Positions 25,714-34,132 of a stretch of DNA of 64,000 nt are shown piece by piece (within the stretch, counting starts at the first letter, position 1; every line of letters starts with the position of its first letter). The translations under genes were made by a program, and so were the position numbers. The notes below the pieces were generated by a model. That model was given only the letters and a program-made list of their open reading frames with translations. It was not told the DNA's origin and searched no databases. The stretch comes from Bordetella pseudohinzii (GTDB lineage Bacteria; Pseudomonadota; Gammaproteobacteria; Burkholderiales; Burkholderiaceae_B). The DNA lies in assembly GCF_000657795.2 (NCBI RefSeq), contig NZ_JHEP02000016.1:44063-108062 (forward strand), given 5' to 3'.

Positions 25714-25741
25714 GCGATGAAGGCCCGAGGGTCTTCATCGC
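25714..25741 (+). promoter_or_regulatory. Strong intercistronic hairpin after flp
   Basis: GCGATGAAG (25714-25722) pairs with CTTCATCGC (25733-25741); inside, G-CCC and GGG-T add four more pairs (one G-U), leaving a tight loop. There is no T-run, so it is more likely an mRNA-stabilising or attenuating element than a full terminator. It would allow much more flp than downstream mRNA. Confidence 0.6.
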
Positions 25742-25789
25742 CGCGGTTTCGTCCGGAGTCTTCGCGCGCTTCGGGCATGTCTCGCCTTG

Positions 25790-26332
25790 ATGCCGTTGAT
25801 CAACGACGGGAGTCTTACCTTGTTGAAGGAGAATGCGTGGTGGATGGCTTGGCTCGCCTTCAACGCTGCGGTCGTCGTCTACGACCTGGGCTGGCGGCGC
25901 GTGCCCAACTGGCTGGTGTCTATCGCCGCCTTGGCCCAGCTGGGCTGGCTGGCCTGGCACAGTCTGGGCGGCGGTTGGCCCGCCAGCGGCCCGCGCGCCT
26001 GGCTGGACGCGATCTTGCCGTTTGCCATCGGTTTGTTGTTCATCGTGTTCTGGCGCTTGCGTCTCATGGGCGCGGGCGACGTCAAATATCTCGCCGTCCT
26101 CGGTTTGTGGCTGGGGTTTCTTCCCTGGCTGACGGTGCTGCTCCTGGCCAGCATCCCGGCGGGCATCCATGCGCTGTGCCAGGCGCTGGCCGTGCTGCGC
26201 AACCCCGGACGCAAGCGGCGCGGCGTGCCCTACGCGGGCTATCTGGCCCTGGCCGCGCTCAGTCTGGCAGCTATGCCGTCGAATTCGCCCTGGTGTTCCT
26301 GGTGTTCTTCCTGGTTGTCTACGGCATTCTGA
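25790..26332 (+). CDS. cpaA: Prepilin peptidase of the Tad system, C-terminus abnormal
   Basis: An A24-family aspartic prepilin peptidase (CpaA/TadV) that processes Flp pilin and pseudopilins. Catalytic aspartates are visible in VVYDLGWRRVPNWL and in the GxGD motif LMGAGDVKYLAVLGL; about five to six membrane segments. The reading frame should end soon after GVPYAGYLALAALSLAA, but the last 19 codons (from about 26273) are an out-of-frame reading of the tadE membrane segment, giving an implausible Trp/Ser/Cys tail. The start is uncertain: ATG 25790 has no ribosome site, while ATG 25844 has AAGGAG (25826-25831) twelve bases before it. Confidence 0.75.
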   Translation: MPLINDGSLTLLKENAWWMAWLAFNAAVVVYDLGWRRVPNWLVSIAALAQLGWLAWHSLGGGWPASGPRAWLDAILPFAIGLLFIVFWRLRLMGAGDVKYLAVLGLWLGFLPWLTVLLLASIPAGIHALCQALAVLRNPGRKRRGVPYAGYLALAALSLAAMPSNSPWCSWCSSWLSTAF

Positions 26333-26718
26333 CCTGGGGCCTGATCTTCGTGGCGCAGCAATCCCTCAATCATGCGGCCCAGGAGGGCGCGCGCATGGCC
26401 TTGCAGTGGCAGGGCGCCAACGCCATGGGTCCGCGCGCGCTGCGCGCCCGCGCCGAGGCGCTGCGCCAGCTGTCCTGGGTGCAGAGCATGGGCAATGCCG
26501 ATGCCGCCATCGCGGTCTGTGGAGCGAACGGGCTGTTGCAGGGCGAGGGCGCCTGCAGCGGCGCCGCCCTGGATCCCGACCAGATCGAGGTCCTGGTGCG
26601 CTACCCCTATCTCGCGGGCCCGCTGGTGCCGGTGCTGCCTGGGGTGCTGCCCTGGCTGCCGGCGCAATTGACCGCGCGCGCCTCGGTGCGGCTGGGCGGT
26701 CCGGTGGCGGGAGGCTGA
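26176..26718 (+). CDS. tadE: TadE-like pseudopilin, start unclear
   Basis: The conserved part begins at GSYAVEFALVFLVFFLVVYG (from about 26263), the TadE/TadG N-terminal membrane segment with the glutamate, followed by QQSLNHAAQEGARMALQW and a C-terminal domain with one Cys pair (AIAVCGANGLL and EGACSGAAL). No ATG, GTG or TTG occurs in frame between 26179 and 26263; the nearest is GTG 26176, deep inside cpaA and without a ribosome site, and the intervening translation is not conserved-looking. The start may therefore have been lost by a small deletion, or a frameshift may lie at the cpaA-tadE junction. Product is a Tad pilus minor component. Confidence 0.7.
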   Translation: MPGAGRAAQPRTQAARRALRGLSGPGRAQSGSYAVEFALVFLVFFLVVYGILTWGLIFVAQQSLNHAAQEGARMALQWQGANAMGPRALRARAEALRQLSWVQSMGNADAAIAVCGANGLLQGEGACSGAALDPDQIEVLVRYPYLAGPLVPVLPGVLPWLPAQLTARASVRLGGPVAGG

Positions 26719-26719
26719 G

Positions 26720-27175
26720 ATGCGGCGCAGCTTTCATCAGCGCGGCGCGGCGGCCATCGAGTTCGCCATCACCCTCTTGCTCATGCTCATGCTGGTGGTG
26801 GCCATCGCCGGCTATGGCGCCTGGTTCTGGGCCCAGCAGAAAGTCACCAAGGCGGCCGGCGAGGGCGCCCAGGCCATGCTGCAGACCGGTTTCCGGACAG
26901 GCGTGGCCAATCTTGGCGCGGCCTGCGCGGCCGCGCGCCAGGAGGCCGCCTGGATGACCATCAGCTGTAATACTCAGGTCCAGCCCTGCGCCTGGACCAC
27001 GGCCACGGGCGCGGCCCCGCGCTGCGCGCGCGTGTCGGTCTCCTATCGCGCCGACACCTGGCCGCTGCTGGCCACCATGAATTCCCTGGTCAACGTCTTT
27101 TCTTCTCGCCCCTGGTTTCCCAGCACCCTCAATGCCTGGGCCGTTGTGCAGATTCCGCAGGATGTGACGCCATGA
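26720..27175 (+). CDS. Second TadE-like pseudopilin
   Basis: A 151-residue TadE/TadF-type protein. The N-terminus MRRSFHQRGAAAIEFAITLL shows the short basic leader, the cleavage-site glycine and the conserved Glu, followed by a single membrane helix. The C-terminal domain has four Cys in pairs (CAAARQ, CNTQVQPC and CARVSV) that may form disulphides in the periplasm. The ATG follows the preceding stop by one base, and its own stop overlaps cpaB by four bases, so all three are translationally coupled in the tad operon. Confidence 0.85.
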   Translation: MRRSFHQRGAAAIEFAITLLLMLMLVVAIAGYGAWFWAQQKVTKAAGEGAQAMLQTGFRTGVANLGAACAAARQEAAWMTISCNTQVQPCAWTTATGAAPRCARVSVSYRADTWPLLATMNSLVNVFSSRPWFPSTLNAWAVVQIPQDVTP

Positions 27176-28116
27176 ACAGTCTGACCAAAGTCGCCGCCGT
27201 CTTCTTCCTCCTGGTGGCCCTGGTGCTGGGCTATCTGGCGGTCCGTCTGGCGATGCGCGATGCGCCGCCGCCGCCGTCCCCGCCCGTGGCGCAGAGCGCG
27301 CCCCAGCAGGCCGAGACCCGGGTGCCCGTGGTGGTGGCGAAGGAAAACCTCGACGCCGGCGCCCGCTTGAGCGAGACCATGCTCAAGGTCGAGCAATGGA
27401 AAGTCGCGCCCGAAGTCGCGGTGGCCGACCCCGGCCTCGTGACGGGCCGCATCCTGCGCGAAAAAGTGGTGGCCGGCCAGCCCGTGGGTCCCTATGTGCT
27501 GGCCATCGGCCTGGCCTCGCACCTGGAGCCGGGCGAGCGCGCTGTCACGATCGCCGTCGACGAGATCGCCGGCGCGCAGAACCGTATCCGGCCGGGCGAC
27601 CTGATCGATGTCTTCATGCTGATGGAGCGCGGCGCCGAGGTGCAGGGCTCGCAGATGCGGCTGCTGCAGTCGCGCGTCAAGGTGCTGGCCTATGGCCGGG
27701 ATTCGGTCGACGGCCCGGCCGAGCCCGACCACGCGGCGGGCGCGGGCTCCGGCAACCCGGCGCCGGTGGCGCGCAATGCCATGCTGGCCGTGCCCGTGGC
27801 CAAGGTCAACGAGCTCTTGCTGGCCGCGCGTGCCGGGAAACTGCAGCTGGTGCTGCGCTCGCCCGCCGATGAGGCCGTTCCCGATCCCGCGCTCTTCCCG
27901 GCCCGCACGCCGGTCCTGGCCACGCGCGCCAACCTGACGCCGGAACAGAAGGCGGCCGCGCAGGATGGCGTCAACCTGGCTTTCGCCGGCGACGGCCTGA
28001 CCCAGCTGGCCGGGCCGACGCCGCCGCCCCAGCCGCCCGCGCGGCCGCAGGCTTCGGGCGGGGGCCGCAGCGTCGAGGTGTTGCGCGGCTCGACCGTGCA
28101 GAACGTGGCCTATTGA
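27172..28116 (+). CDS. cpaB: Tad pilus assembly protein CpaB/RcpC
   Basis: A 314-residue periplasmic protein anchored by an N-terminal helix (AAVFFLLVALVLGYLAVRL). It carries a SAF domain: VPVVVAKENLDAGARLSETM and REKVVAGQPVGPYVLA, then ERAVTIAVDEIAGAQNRIRP and GDLIDVFMLM. A Pro-rich tail (PTPPPQPPARPQ) precedes the C-terminus. CpaB/RcpC associates with the secretin channel and may bind peptidoglycan. Start and stop overlap both neighbours (ATGA at 27172; stop shares 28116 with the next ATG), indicating tight co-translation. Confidence 0.9.
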   Translation: MNSLTKVAAVFFLLVALVLGYLAVRLAMRDAPPPPSPPVAQSAPQQAETRVPVVVAKENLDAGARLSETMLKVEQWKVAPEVAVADPGLVTGRILREKVVAGQPVGPYVLAIGLASHLEPGERAVTIAVDEIAGAQNRIRPGDLIDVFMLMERGAEVQGSQMRLLQSRVKVLAYGRDSVDGPAEPDHAAGAGSGNPAPVARNAMLAVPVAKVNELLLAARAGKLQLVLRSPADEAVPDPALFPARTPVLATRANLTPEQKAAAQDGVNLAFAGDGLTQLAGPTPPPQPPARPQASGGGRSVEVLRGSTVQNVAY

Positions 28117-29495
28117 TGACCGTCCTTCCAGACCTATCCGTGAAAACGCGCATGACGACAGTACGCAACGCAGGAAAATGGACGCTGCTCACGGCCGTGC
28201 TGGCCCTGCCGCCGGCCCTGCCCGTCCAGGCCCAGAAGACGCCGGCGCCCGCCGCCGCGCCCAGTCCCGCCGCGGCGGGCGAGATCGTGGTGGCGGTCAA
28301 GGGCCAGGAGCCTTTGCGCCTGGCGGCGGCGCCTGCCCGCATCGCCGTGGCCGATCCCGAGGTCGCCGACGTCAAGGTGCTGCCGGCCGGGCCGAACCGG
28401 GCCGGTGAAATCATCATCATCGGCCGCAAGGCCGGCACCACCGAGCTGCGCGTCTGGGCGCGCGGCCAGCGCGATCCCCAAGTCTGGGTGGTGCGCGTGG
28501 CCACCGATGTGCAGGCGGCGCTGGCCACGCGCGGCGTGCAGCCGGGCGCCTTCGTGGACATGGCCGGCGGCACCGGCCTGGTCAGCGGCGTGGCGCCCTC
28601 GGCCGAAGCGCATCGCGGCGCGGTCGAGGCCGCCGGCGGCGACAAGAATGTGGTGGATGTCTCGCAGATCAACACCAGCGGGGTGGTCCAGGTCGAAGTC
28701 AAGGTGGTCGAGGTGTCGCGCAGCGTCATGAAAGACATCGGCGTGAGCTTCAATGCCGGCGGCTCGCGCTTTAGCGGCGGGGTGAACCTGCTGCCCAATC
28801 TGGCGGGCGGCTTCATGGGGTCCATCAGCTATAGCAGCCGCGATTTCAATGCCACGCTGCAGCTGCTGCAAAGCAATGGCCTGGCGCGCGTGCTGGCCGA
28901 GCCCACGCTGCTGGCCCTGTCCGGGCAGAGCGCCAGCTTCCTGGCCGGCGGTGAAATCCCCGTGCCGGAATCGGGCGGCCTGGGCACGCAGAACGTGACC
29001 TACAAGCCTTTCGGCATCGGCCTGACCGTCTCGCCCACCGTGATCTCGCGCGAGCGTATCGCGCTGAAGGTCGCGCCCGAGGCCAGCGAGCTGGACTACG
29101 CCAACGGCACGACCATCGTGAATTCCAACAACTCGACCACCATCATCCCGGCCCTGCGCACGCGGCGCGCCGACACCATGGTCGAGTTGGGCGACGGCGA
29201 GAGCTTCCTGATCAGCGGCCTGGTCTCGCGCCAGACCAAGGCCAACGTCAGCAAGATCCCGCTCTTGGGCGACCTGCCCATCATCGGCTCATTCTTCCGC
29301 AATGTGCAGTACTCGCAAGAGGATAACGAACTGGTCATCGTCGTCACCCCCCGTCTGGTCCGGCCTATCGCGCGCGGCGTCACCCTGCCGCTACCCGGCG
29401 CGCGCCAGGAAGTGACCGACTCCGGCTTCAATGCCTGGGGGTATTACCTGCTAGGCCCCATGGGAGGCCAGCAAATGCCGGGTTTTTCACAGTGA
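28116..29495 (+). CDS. cpaC: Tad outer-membrane secretin CpaC/RcpA
   Basis: A 459-residue type II/III secretion secretin that forms the outer-membrane pore for the pilus. A signal peptide (about 12-38, TLLTAVLALPPALPVQAQ) precedes the pilus/BON-like N-domain (KGQEPLRLAAAPARIAVADP, EIIIIGRKAGTTELRVWA). The secretin domain spans about 195-420 with VEVKVVEVSRSVMKDIGVSF, LLALSGQSASFLAGGEIPVP, and the signature LGDGESFLISGLVSRQTK followed by IPLLGDLPIIGSFF. The start codon overlaps the cpaB stop (TGATG). It is followed by tadZ with a 4-base overlap. Confidence 0.92.
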   Translation: MTVLPDLSVKTRMTTVRNAGKWTLLTAVLALPPALPVQAQKTPAPAAAPSPAAAGEIVVAVKGQEPLRLAAAPARIAVADPEVADVKVLPAGPNRAGEIIIIGRKAGTTELRVWARGQRDPQVWVVRVATDVQAALATRGVQPGAFVDMAGGTGLVSGVAPSAEAHRGAVEAAGGDKNVVDVSQINTSGVVQVEVKVVEVSRSVMKDIGVSFNAGGSRFSGGVNLLPNLAGGFMGSISYSSRDFNATLQLLQSNGLARVLAEPTLLALSGQSASFLAGGEIPVPESGGLGTQNVTYKPFGIGLTVSPTVISRERIALKVAPEASELDYANGTTIVNSNNSTTIIPALRTRRADTMVELGDGESFLISGLVSRQTKANVSKIPLLGDLPIIGSFFRNVQYSQEDNELVIVVTPRLVRPIARGVTLPLPGARQEVTDSGFNAWGYYLLGPMGGQQMPGFSQ

Positions 29496-30832
29496 ACGAT
29501 ATGAAGACTCACGCCCAAGAATGGGTTGGCCTGGACAAGGCCAATTGCTTCCTGTTCTGCTCAAGCGACAACGGCGTGGCGCAGCAGCTGGGACAGGCCG
29601 TGGGCGACCTTGGCCTGCTGACCCAGGAATCGCCCGCGCTGGACGTGCTGGCCCAGCGCCTGGCGGAAATCAATCCGCAGGTCGTGTTCCTTGATTTCAC
29701 GGGCGGCCAGGCCGACCCGGGCAAACTCCTGATCGCCGCCGACTTGGCCCGGGTGCTCATGCGCGTGGCGCCTTCGCTGCCGCGCGTGGCGGTGGGCTAT
29801 CTTTCGCAGCCCGACGGCGCCATCGCGGCGCTGCGCGCCGGCGTGAGCGATTTCGTCGATCCCTCCATCTCGCCCGACGAGGTCAGGGCGGTGGTGCAGC
29901 GGCTGATCGCCAATCGCCGCCAGGCCGACGGCGGTGGCGGCGCGCATCGCAGCGTCCTGGTGCTGGGCGCGCGCCCGGGCGTGGGCGCGAGCACCCTGGC
30001 CGTGCATGTCGCCGGCCTGGCGCAGCAGCATCTGGCGCAGGCCGCGCTGGCGCGCCAGAATGCCCAGGGCGCGAAGTCGCAGGCCAAGGGCGAGCTGATG
30101 GCCGCGCAACTGCCGCTCAATGAGCGGGTCTGCGTGCTGGACCTGGGCTGGCCCATCGGCGACTGCCTGCTCTATCTCAACATCAACAGCGACTTCGATT
30201 TCGCCGAGGCCGTGCGCAATCTGCGCCGGCTGGACGGCACTTTGCTCGGTTCGGCCATGGCCCACACGCCGGCGGGCATCAGCGCCATGGCGCTGCCGCG
30301 CGACGTGGCCCAGGTGCGCGCGCTGTCTCCGGCCGATTCGCTGTCGCTGTTCGAACGCCTGCGCCAGCACTATGGTTTCCTGGTCACCGACGCGGGCGGT
30401 TTTTCCAATCCCGAGTTCGTCGCCAAGCTGGCGCGCAGCTCCCAGGAGATCTGGCTGGTGACCGATCAGAGCGTGAGTTCGCTGGTCTCGCTGGCTGGCG
30501 TGCTGCAGGAGCTTGAGCAGCAGCATGTGCAGCGCGAAACCATCAAGCTGGTGGTCAACCGCTACGACGAGCGCTACGGCATGACCTCGCTGCAGATCGC
30601 CGAACGCTTCGGGCTGGCGCTGGCCGGCACGCTGCCGGACCGCACCCTGCCGCTGATGCTGTGCACCAACCAGGGACGCCTGCTCTACCAGCAGGCCGAG
30701 CGGGATCTGTATGTGAAGGCCGTGCAGAGCCTGGTCGACCGCATGCTGGCCGAACGCATGGCGCCCGGCGCTCGCCAGGGCTGGCTGGCCGCCTGGCTGC
30801 CCGGGGTCCACAAGCGCATGATGCCGCACTGA
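29492..30832 (+). CDS. tadZ: Tad localisation protein TadZ/CpaE, degenerate P-loop
   Basis: A 446-residue MinD/ParA-like protein that directs the Tad machine to its cell position. Residues 1-150 form an atypical receiver-like domain (CFLFCSSDNGVAQQLGQAV; VVFLDFTGGQADPGKLL). The ATPase-like part has VLVLGARPGVGASTLAVHVA at the place of the deviant Walker A, but both signature lysines of KGGVGKT are missing; LDLGWPIGDCLLYLN and DAGGFSNPEFV mark the other nucleotide-site strands. GTG at 29492 overlaps the secretin stop as GTGA; ATG 29501 is an alternative start. Confidence 0.88.
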   Translation: MNDMKTHAQEWVGLDKANCFLFCSSDNGVAQQLGQAVGDLGLLTQESPALDVLAQRLAEINPQVVFLDFTGGQADPGKLLIAADLARVLMRVAPSLPRVAVGYLSQPDGAIAALRAGVSDFVDPSISPDEVRAVVQRLIANRRQADGGGGAHRSVLVLGARPGVGASTLAVHVAGLAQQHLAQAALARQNAQGAKSQAKGELMAAQLPLNERVCVLDLGWPIGDCLLYLNINSDFDFAEAVRNLRRLDGTLLGSAMAHTPAGISAMALPRDVAQVRALSPADSLSLFERLRQHYGFLVTDAGGFSNPEFVAKLARSSQEIWLVTDQSVSSLVSLAGVLQELEQQHVQRETIKLVVNRYDERYGMTSLQIAERFGLALAGTLPDRTLPLMLCTNQGRLLYQQAERDLYVKAVQSLVDRMLAERMAPGARQGWLAAWLPGVHKRMMPH

Positions 30833-30846
30833 AGGAATCGCCCACC

Positions 30847-32211
30847 ATGATCATGTCGGCATCGATGGAATTCGGCAGCGGCCAGGAGCCGGATGAGTTC
30901 GCCAGCTCGCAGCGTTTCCAGGACGTCAAGAGCCAGGCCTACGAGCACCTGCTCTCGCGCATCGAGGAGCTGGGCGCCGAATTCGGCCGCTGGACGCGCG
31001 CGGCGATCCAGGAATTCGTGGAGATCGAGGTCGCCAGTTTTGCGCGCATGCGGCGGCTGGCGATCAACGAGGCCGAGCTGGCCCAGATCAGCAGCTCGCT
31101 GACCAAGGAGCTGGCCGGGCTGGGGCCGCTGGAAGATCTGCTGGCAGATCCCGCCGTCGAGGATGTGCTCATCAACGGCTACAACAACGTCTTCGTCTCG
31201 CGCCGCGGCGTGCTGGCGCGCGAGAGCCTGCGTTTTACCGACAACCAGCATGTGCTGCGCATCGTGCGGCGCATCCTGGCGCCGCTGGGCCGGCGGCTGG
31301 ACGAGTCCAGTCCCATGGTGGACGCGCGCCTGCCCGACGGCGGCCGCCTGAATGTCGTGATCGAGCCTCTGGCCGTCGACGGCCCCATGGTGTCCATCCG
31401 CAAATTCCGCCAGGATCCGCTCAAGCCGAACGACCTGCTGGTGCTGGGGACCTTCAACGAGGAGATCCATCGTCTCCTGAACCTGGCGGTCAAGCACCGT
31501 TGCAACGTGCTGGTCTCGGGCGGGACGAGCTCGGGCAAGACCTCGCTGCTCAATGCGCTGGCCTTCTTTATTCCGGAGAGTGAGCGCGTCGTGACGGTGG
31601 AAGACACCGCCGAGCTGTCGCTCAACCACCCGCACGTCGTGCGGCTGGAGTCGCGCCAGGGCGGTTTTGACGGCGCGGGCGCGATCACCATCCGCGACCT
31701 GATCCGCAACAGCCTGCGGATGCGGCCCGACCGCGTGGTGGTGGGCGAAGTGCGCGGCGCCGAGGTCATGGACATGCTCCAGGCCATGAATACCGGGCAC
31801 GAAGGCTCCATGGCCACCATCCACGCCAATTCGCCGCGCGAATGCCTGTACCGGATCGAGATGTTGGCGGGTTTCGCGGGCTTTCAGGGCAGCGAGGACA
31901 GCCTGCGGCGCCAGATCGCCAGCGCGCTGGACTTCATCGTCCAGATCGGCCGCCTGCCCAATGGCAAGCGGCGCGTCATCTCGGTGACCGAGGTGACGGG
32001 CATGGGCGACAACGTCATCGCCACGCAGGAACTCTACCGTTACGAGTCCTATGTGACGCCGGACGGCGAAGACAAGGACAACTGGGTGAGCCTGGGCATC
32101 AATCCTCACACGCCCAAGCTGGCGCGCGCCTGGACCGAAATGCGCGCATCGCTGGCGCCGGACGACCCCGAGTCCACGGGCGGCGGCGGTTTCTGGGGCA
32201 GGCGGCGATGA
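30847..32211 (+). CDS. tadA: Tad secretion ATPase TadA/CpaF
   Basis: A 454-residue type II/IV secretion-family ATPase powering pilus assembly. After an N-terminal helical domain, it shows LINGYNNVFVSRRGVLARES, the Walker A VLVSGGTSSGKTSLLNALA (about residues 218-236), the Asp box VVTVEDTAELSL, Walker B region RMRPDRVVVGEVRGAEVMDM and the His box NTGHEGSMATIHANSP. The ATG at 30847 follows GAAGGAA near the tadZ stop; a longer open frame into tadZ is a shadow. Its stop overlaps tadB (ATGA). Confidence 0.92.
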   Translation: MIMSASMEFGSGQEPDEFASSQRFQDVKSQAYEHLLSRIEELGAEFGRWTRAAIQEFVEIEVASFARMRRLAINEAELAQISSSLTKELAGLGPLEDLLADPAVEDVLINGYNNVFVSRRGVLARESLRFTDNQHVLRIVRRILAPLGRRLDESSPMVDARLPDGGRLNVVIEPLAVDGPMVSIRKFRQDPLKPNDLLVLGTFNEEIHRLLNLAVKHRCNVLVSGGTSSGKTSLLNALAFFIPESERVVTVEDTAELSLNHPHVVRLESRQGGFDGAGAITIRDLIRNSLRMRPDRVVVGEVRGAEVMDMLQAMNTGHEGSMATIHANSPRECLYRIEMLAGFAGFQGSEDSLRRQIASALDFIVQIGRLPNGKRRVISVTEVTGMGDNVIATQELYRYESYVTPDGEDKDNWVSLGINPHTPKLARAWTEMRASLAPDDPESTGGGGFWGRRR

Positions 32212-33122
32212 CGGCGGCCCTGATCCTGCTGGGCGCGGCCCTGCTGCTGGCGGCCGCGGCCTTTGTGCTGCTGCGCCGCGCCAGCGCGGGCGCGCGGCGC
32301 ACGGCCAGCTCGGCCTTTCTGGCGTCGCGGCTTGACGCGGCCGCCGACCGGGGCGCGGCCGAACGGCTGCTGCGTCCCATACGCATGGGCGGCAATGCCT
32401 GGGCCCGAATGCTTCTGCTGGCCGGCGAGCGTTCGGACGGCAGGCTCTACGCCTTCTTGCTGCTGCCGCCGCTTTTGGCTGGCGGTCTGGGCGCGGCATT
32501 CGGCGGCCCGGCCTCGGCGGCGGCGGCCTTCGCGCTGCTTGCGCTGCTGGGTATTTTCCGGCTCTGGCGCAAGGCCGACAAACGCCGGCGCCGCATGATC
32601 AACCAGCTGCCCGGCTTTCTGGACGGCGTGGTGCGGCTCATCACGATAGGCAACAGTGTCAACGCCGCCTTCCAGGGCGCCATGACGGCCGTCGATGACC
32701 CTCTGCTCGAAGTGCTGGAGCGCGCCGACGCGCTGACGCGCTCGGGCAAGGACCTGGACAGCGCACTGCTCATCGTCTCGCGGCAATACGGCCTGCAGGA
32801 ACTCTTCCTGGTGTCGTCGGTGATCGCGCTGGCCCTGCGCTTCGGCGGGCGCAGCGAGCAGGTGCTCGAACGCATGGCGGCCTTCATGCGCGATCTGGAA
32901 CAGGCCCGCGACGAACTGGTGGCCTTGTCGGCCGAGGTGCGTCTGTCGGCCTGGATCCTGTCCTTGCTGCCCATCGGCCTGGCGCTGTTCATCATCATCT
33001 TCAACAACGACCTGTTCATGAATATGTGGCGCGACCCGGTGGGCTTCAGGATGCTGATGGGCGGCCTGGGCCTGCAGATCGCCGGCAGCTATTGCCTGTT
33101 CCGCATGGCGCGGGGGGTGTAA
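32208..33122 (+). CDS. tadB: Tad inner-membrane platform protein TadB
   Basis: A 304-residue T2SF-domain membrane protein. An N-terminal helix, a pair of helices at about 80-115, and two at the C-terminus (LSAWILSLLPIGLALFIIIF and LMGGLGLQIAGSYCLF) flank the cytoplasmic T2SF domain: INQLPGFLDGVVRLITIGNS, VLERADALTRSGKDLDSAL, LALRFGGRSEQVLERMAAFM. It pairs with TadC as the assembly platform engaged by TadA. The start overlaps the tadA stop by four bases. Confidence 0.9.
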   Translation: MTAALILLGAALLLAAAAFVLLRRASAGARRTASSAFLASRLDAAADRGAAERLLRPIRMGGNAWARMLLLAGERSDGRLYAFLLLPPLLAGGLGAAFGGPASAAAAFALLALLGIFRLWRKADKRRRRMINQLPGFLDGVVRLITIGNSVNAAFQGAMTAVDDPLLEVLERADALTRSGKDLDSALLIVSRQYGLQELFLVSSVIALALRFGGRSEQVLERMAAFMRDLEQARDELVALSAEVRLSAWILSLLPIGLALFIIIFNNDLFMNMWRDPVGFRMLMGGLGLQIAGSYCLFRMARGV

Positions 33123-33131
33123 GGAGCGTCG

Positions 33132-34130
33132 ATGGAAGCCATGCTCAACGATTCCGGCGCCCGCTGGTTCCTGATCAGCGCCGTCATCGCCATGATGATA
33201 GGCTGCCTCATCGTCAGCGTGGCGGTGTTCGTGCGCATCGGCCGGGCCGACCGCAATCGCGCCGTGGTCGACCGCGCGCTGGCCGCGCGCGACGGCGTCG
33301 CGCCGCCCGCGCCGCACATCCCCAAGGGCGCCCGGCAGCGCGCCGCGGCCGTGACCGAGGCCGCCAGTTCGGCCGGCCTGAAACTCGGGCGGGGCAGGCT
33401 GGGAGAGTCGCTGCTGGCCGCCGAGGACCGCCGCCTGGCCGAGCTTTGCTTTCTGGAGCAGTCCGGCCGCGCCAAGGGTCTGTTCATCATCGCCCGCGCC
33501 GTGCTGGCGCTGCTGCTGCCGCTGCTGGCCTGGCTGTCGCTGGACGACCTGCTGGGCGGCCGCGGCTTCCTGGTCTGGTTCATCACGGTCTTCCTGGGTT
33601 TTGCCCTGGGCTGGATGCTGCCCAAGTGGTGGCTGATGCGGCGCTGGCGGCAGCGGCGCAAGGCGGCGGGAAGCGAGCTGCCGCTGCTGATCGACTTGAT
33701 GCGGCTGTTGCAGGGTGTGGGCCTGTCGGTGGACCAGAGCATCCATGTGCTGGTGAGCGATTTCCGGACGGTGATGCCGGTGCTGGCCTCGGAGCTGCGC
33801 TATTCGGCCGACCTGTATACACGCGGGCGCAGCCGCGAGCAGTCGCTGGGCCGGCTCGCCGTCGACTACGAGAACGATGATCTCACCGCCATCTGCCGGC
33901 TCATCGTGCAGGTGGACAAGCACGGCGGCGCGGTGCAGGAGCCGCTGGCCCGCTTCAGCGAGCGCGTGCGCGACCGCCGCAAGCTCGATCTCAAGGCCCA
34001 TGTGGCGCGCCTGACGGTCAAGATGACCGGCGTCATGGTGCTGACGCTGCTGCCGGCCTTGTTGATCGTGACCGGCGGCGCCGGATTCCTGGCGGTGATA
34101 CGCGGCCTGTCGCGCATCAATGGAGGCTAG
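33132..34130 (+). CDS. tadC: Tad inner-membrane platform protein TadC
   Basis: A 332-residue T2SF-family partner of TadB. It has an N-terminal helix (LISAVIAMMIGCLIVSVAVF), a central helix pair (LFIIARAVLALLLPLLAWL; LVWFITVFLGFALGWML), the cytoplasmic domain (LPLLIDLMRLLQGVGLSVDQ; RLIVQVDKHGGAVQEPLARF) and a C-terminal helix ending GLSRINGG. AAGGAG precedes the ATG by a few bases. It is 9 bp after tadB and 2 bp before tadD. Confidence 0.9.
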   Translation: MEAMLNDSGARWFLISAVIAMMIGCLIVSVAVFVRIGRADRNRAVVDRALAARDGVAPPAPHIPKGARQRAAAVTEAASSAGLKLGRGRLGESLLAAEDRRLAELCFLEQSGRAKGLFIIARAVLALLLPLLAWLSLDDLLGGRGFLVWFITVFLGFALGWMLPKWWLMRRWRQRRKAAGSELPLLIDLMRLLQGVGLSVDQSIHVLVSDFRTVMPVLASELRYSADLYTRGRSREQSLGRLAVDYENDDLTAICRLIVQVDKHGGAVQEPLARFSERVRDRRKLDLKAHVARLTVKMTGVMVLTLLPALLIVTGGAGFLAVIRGLSRINGG

Positions 34131-34132
34131 AC

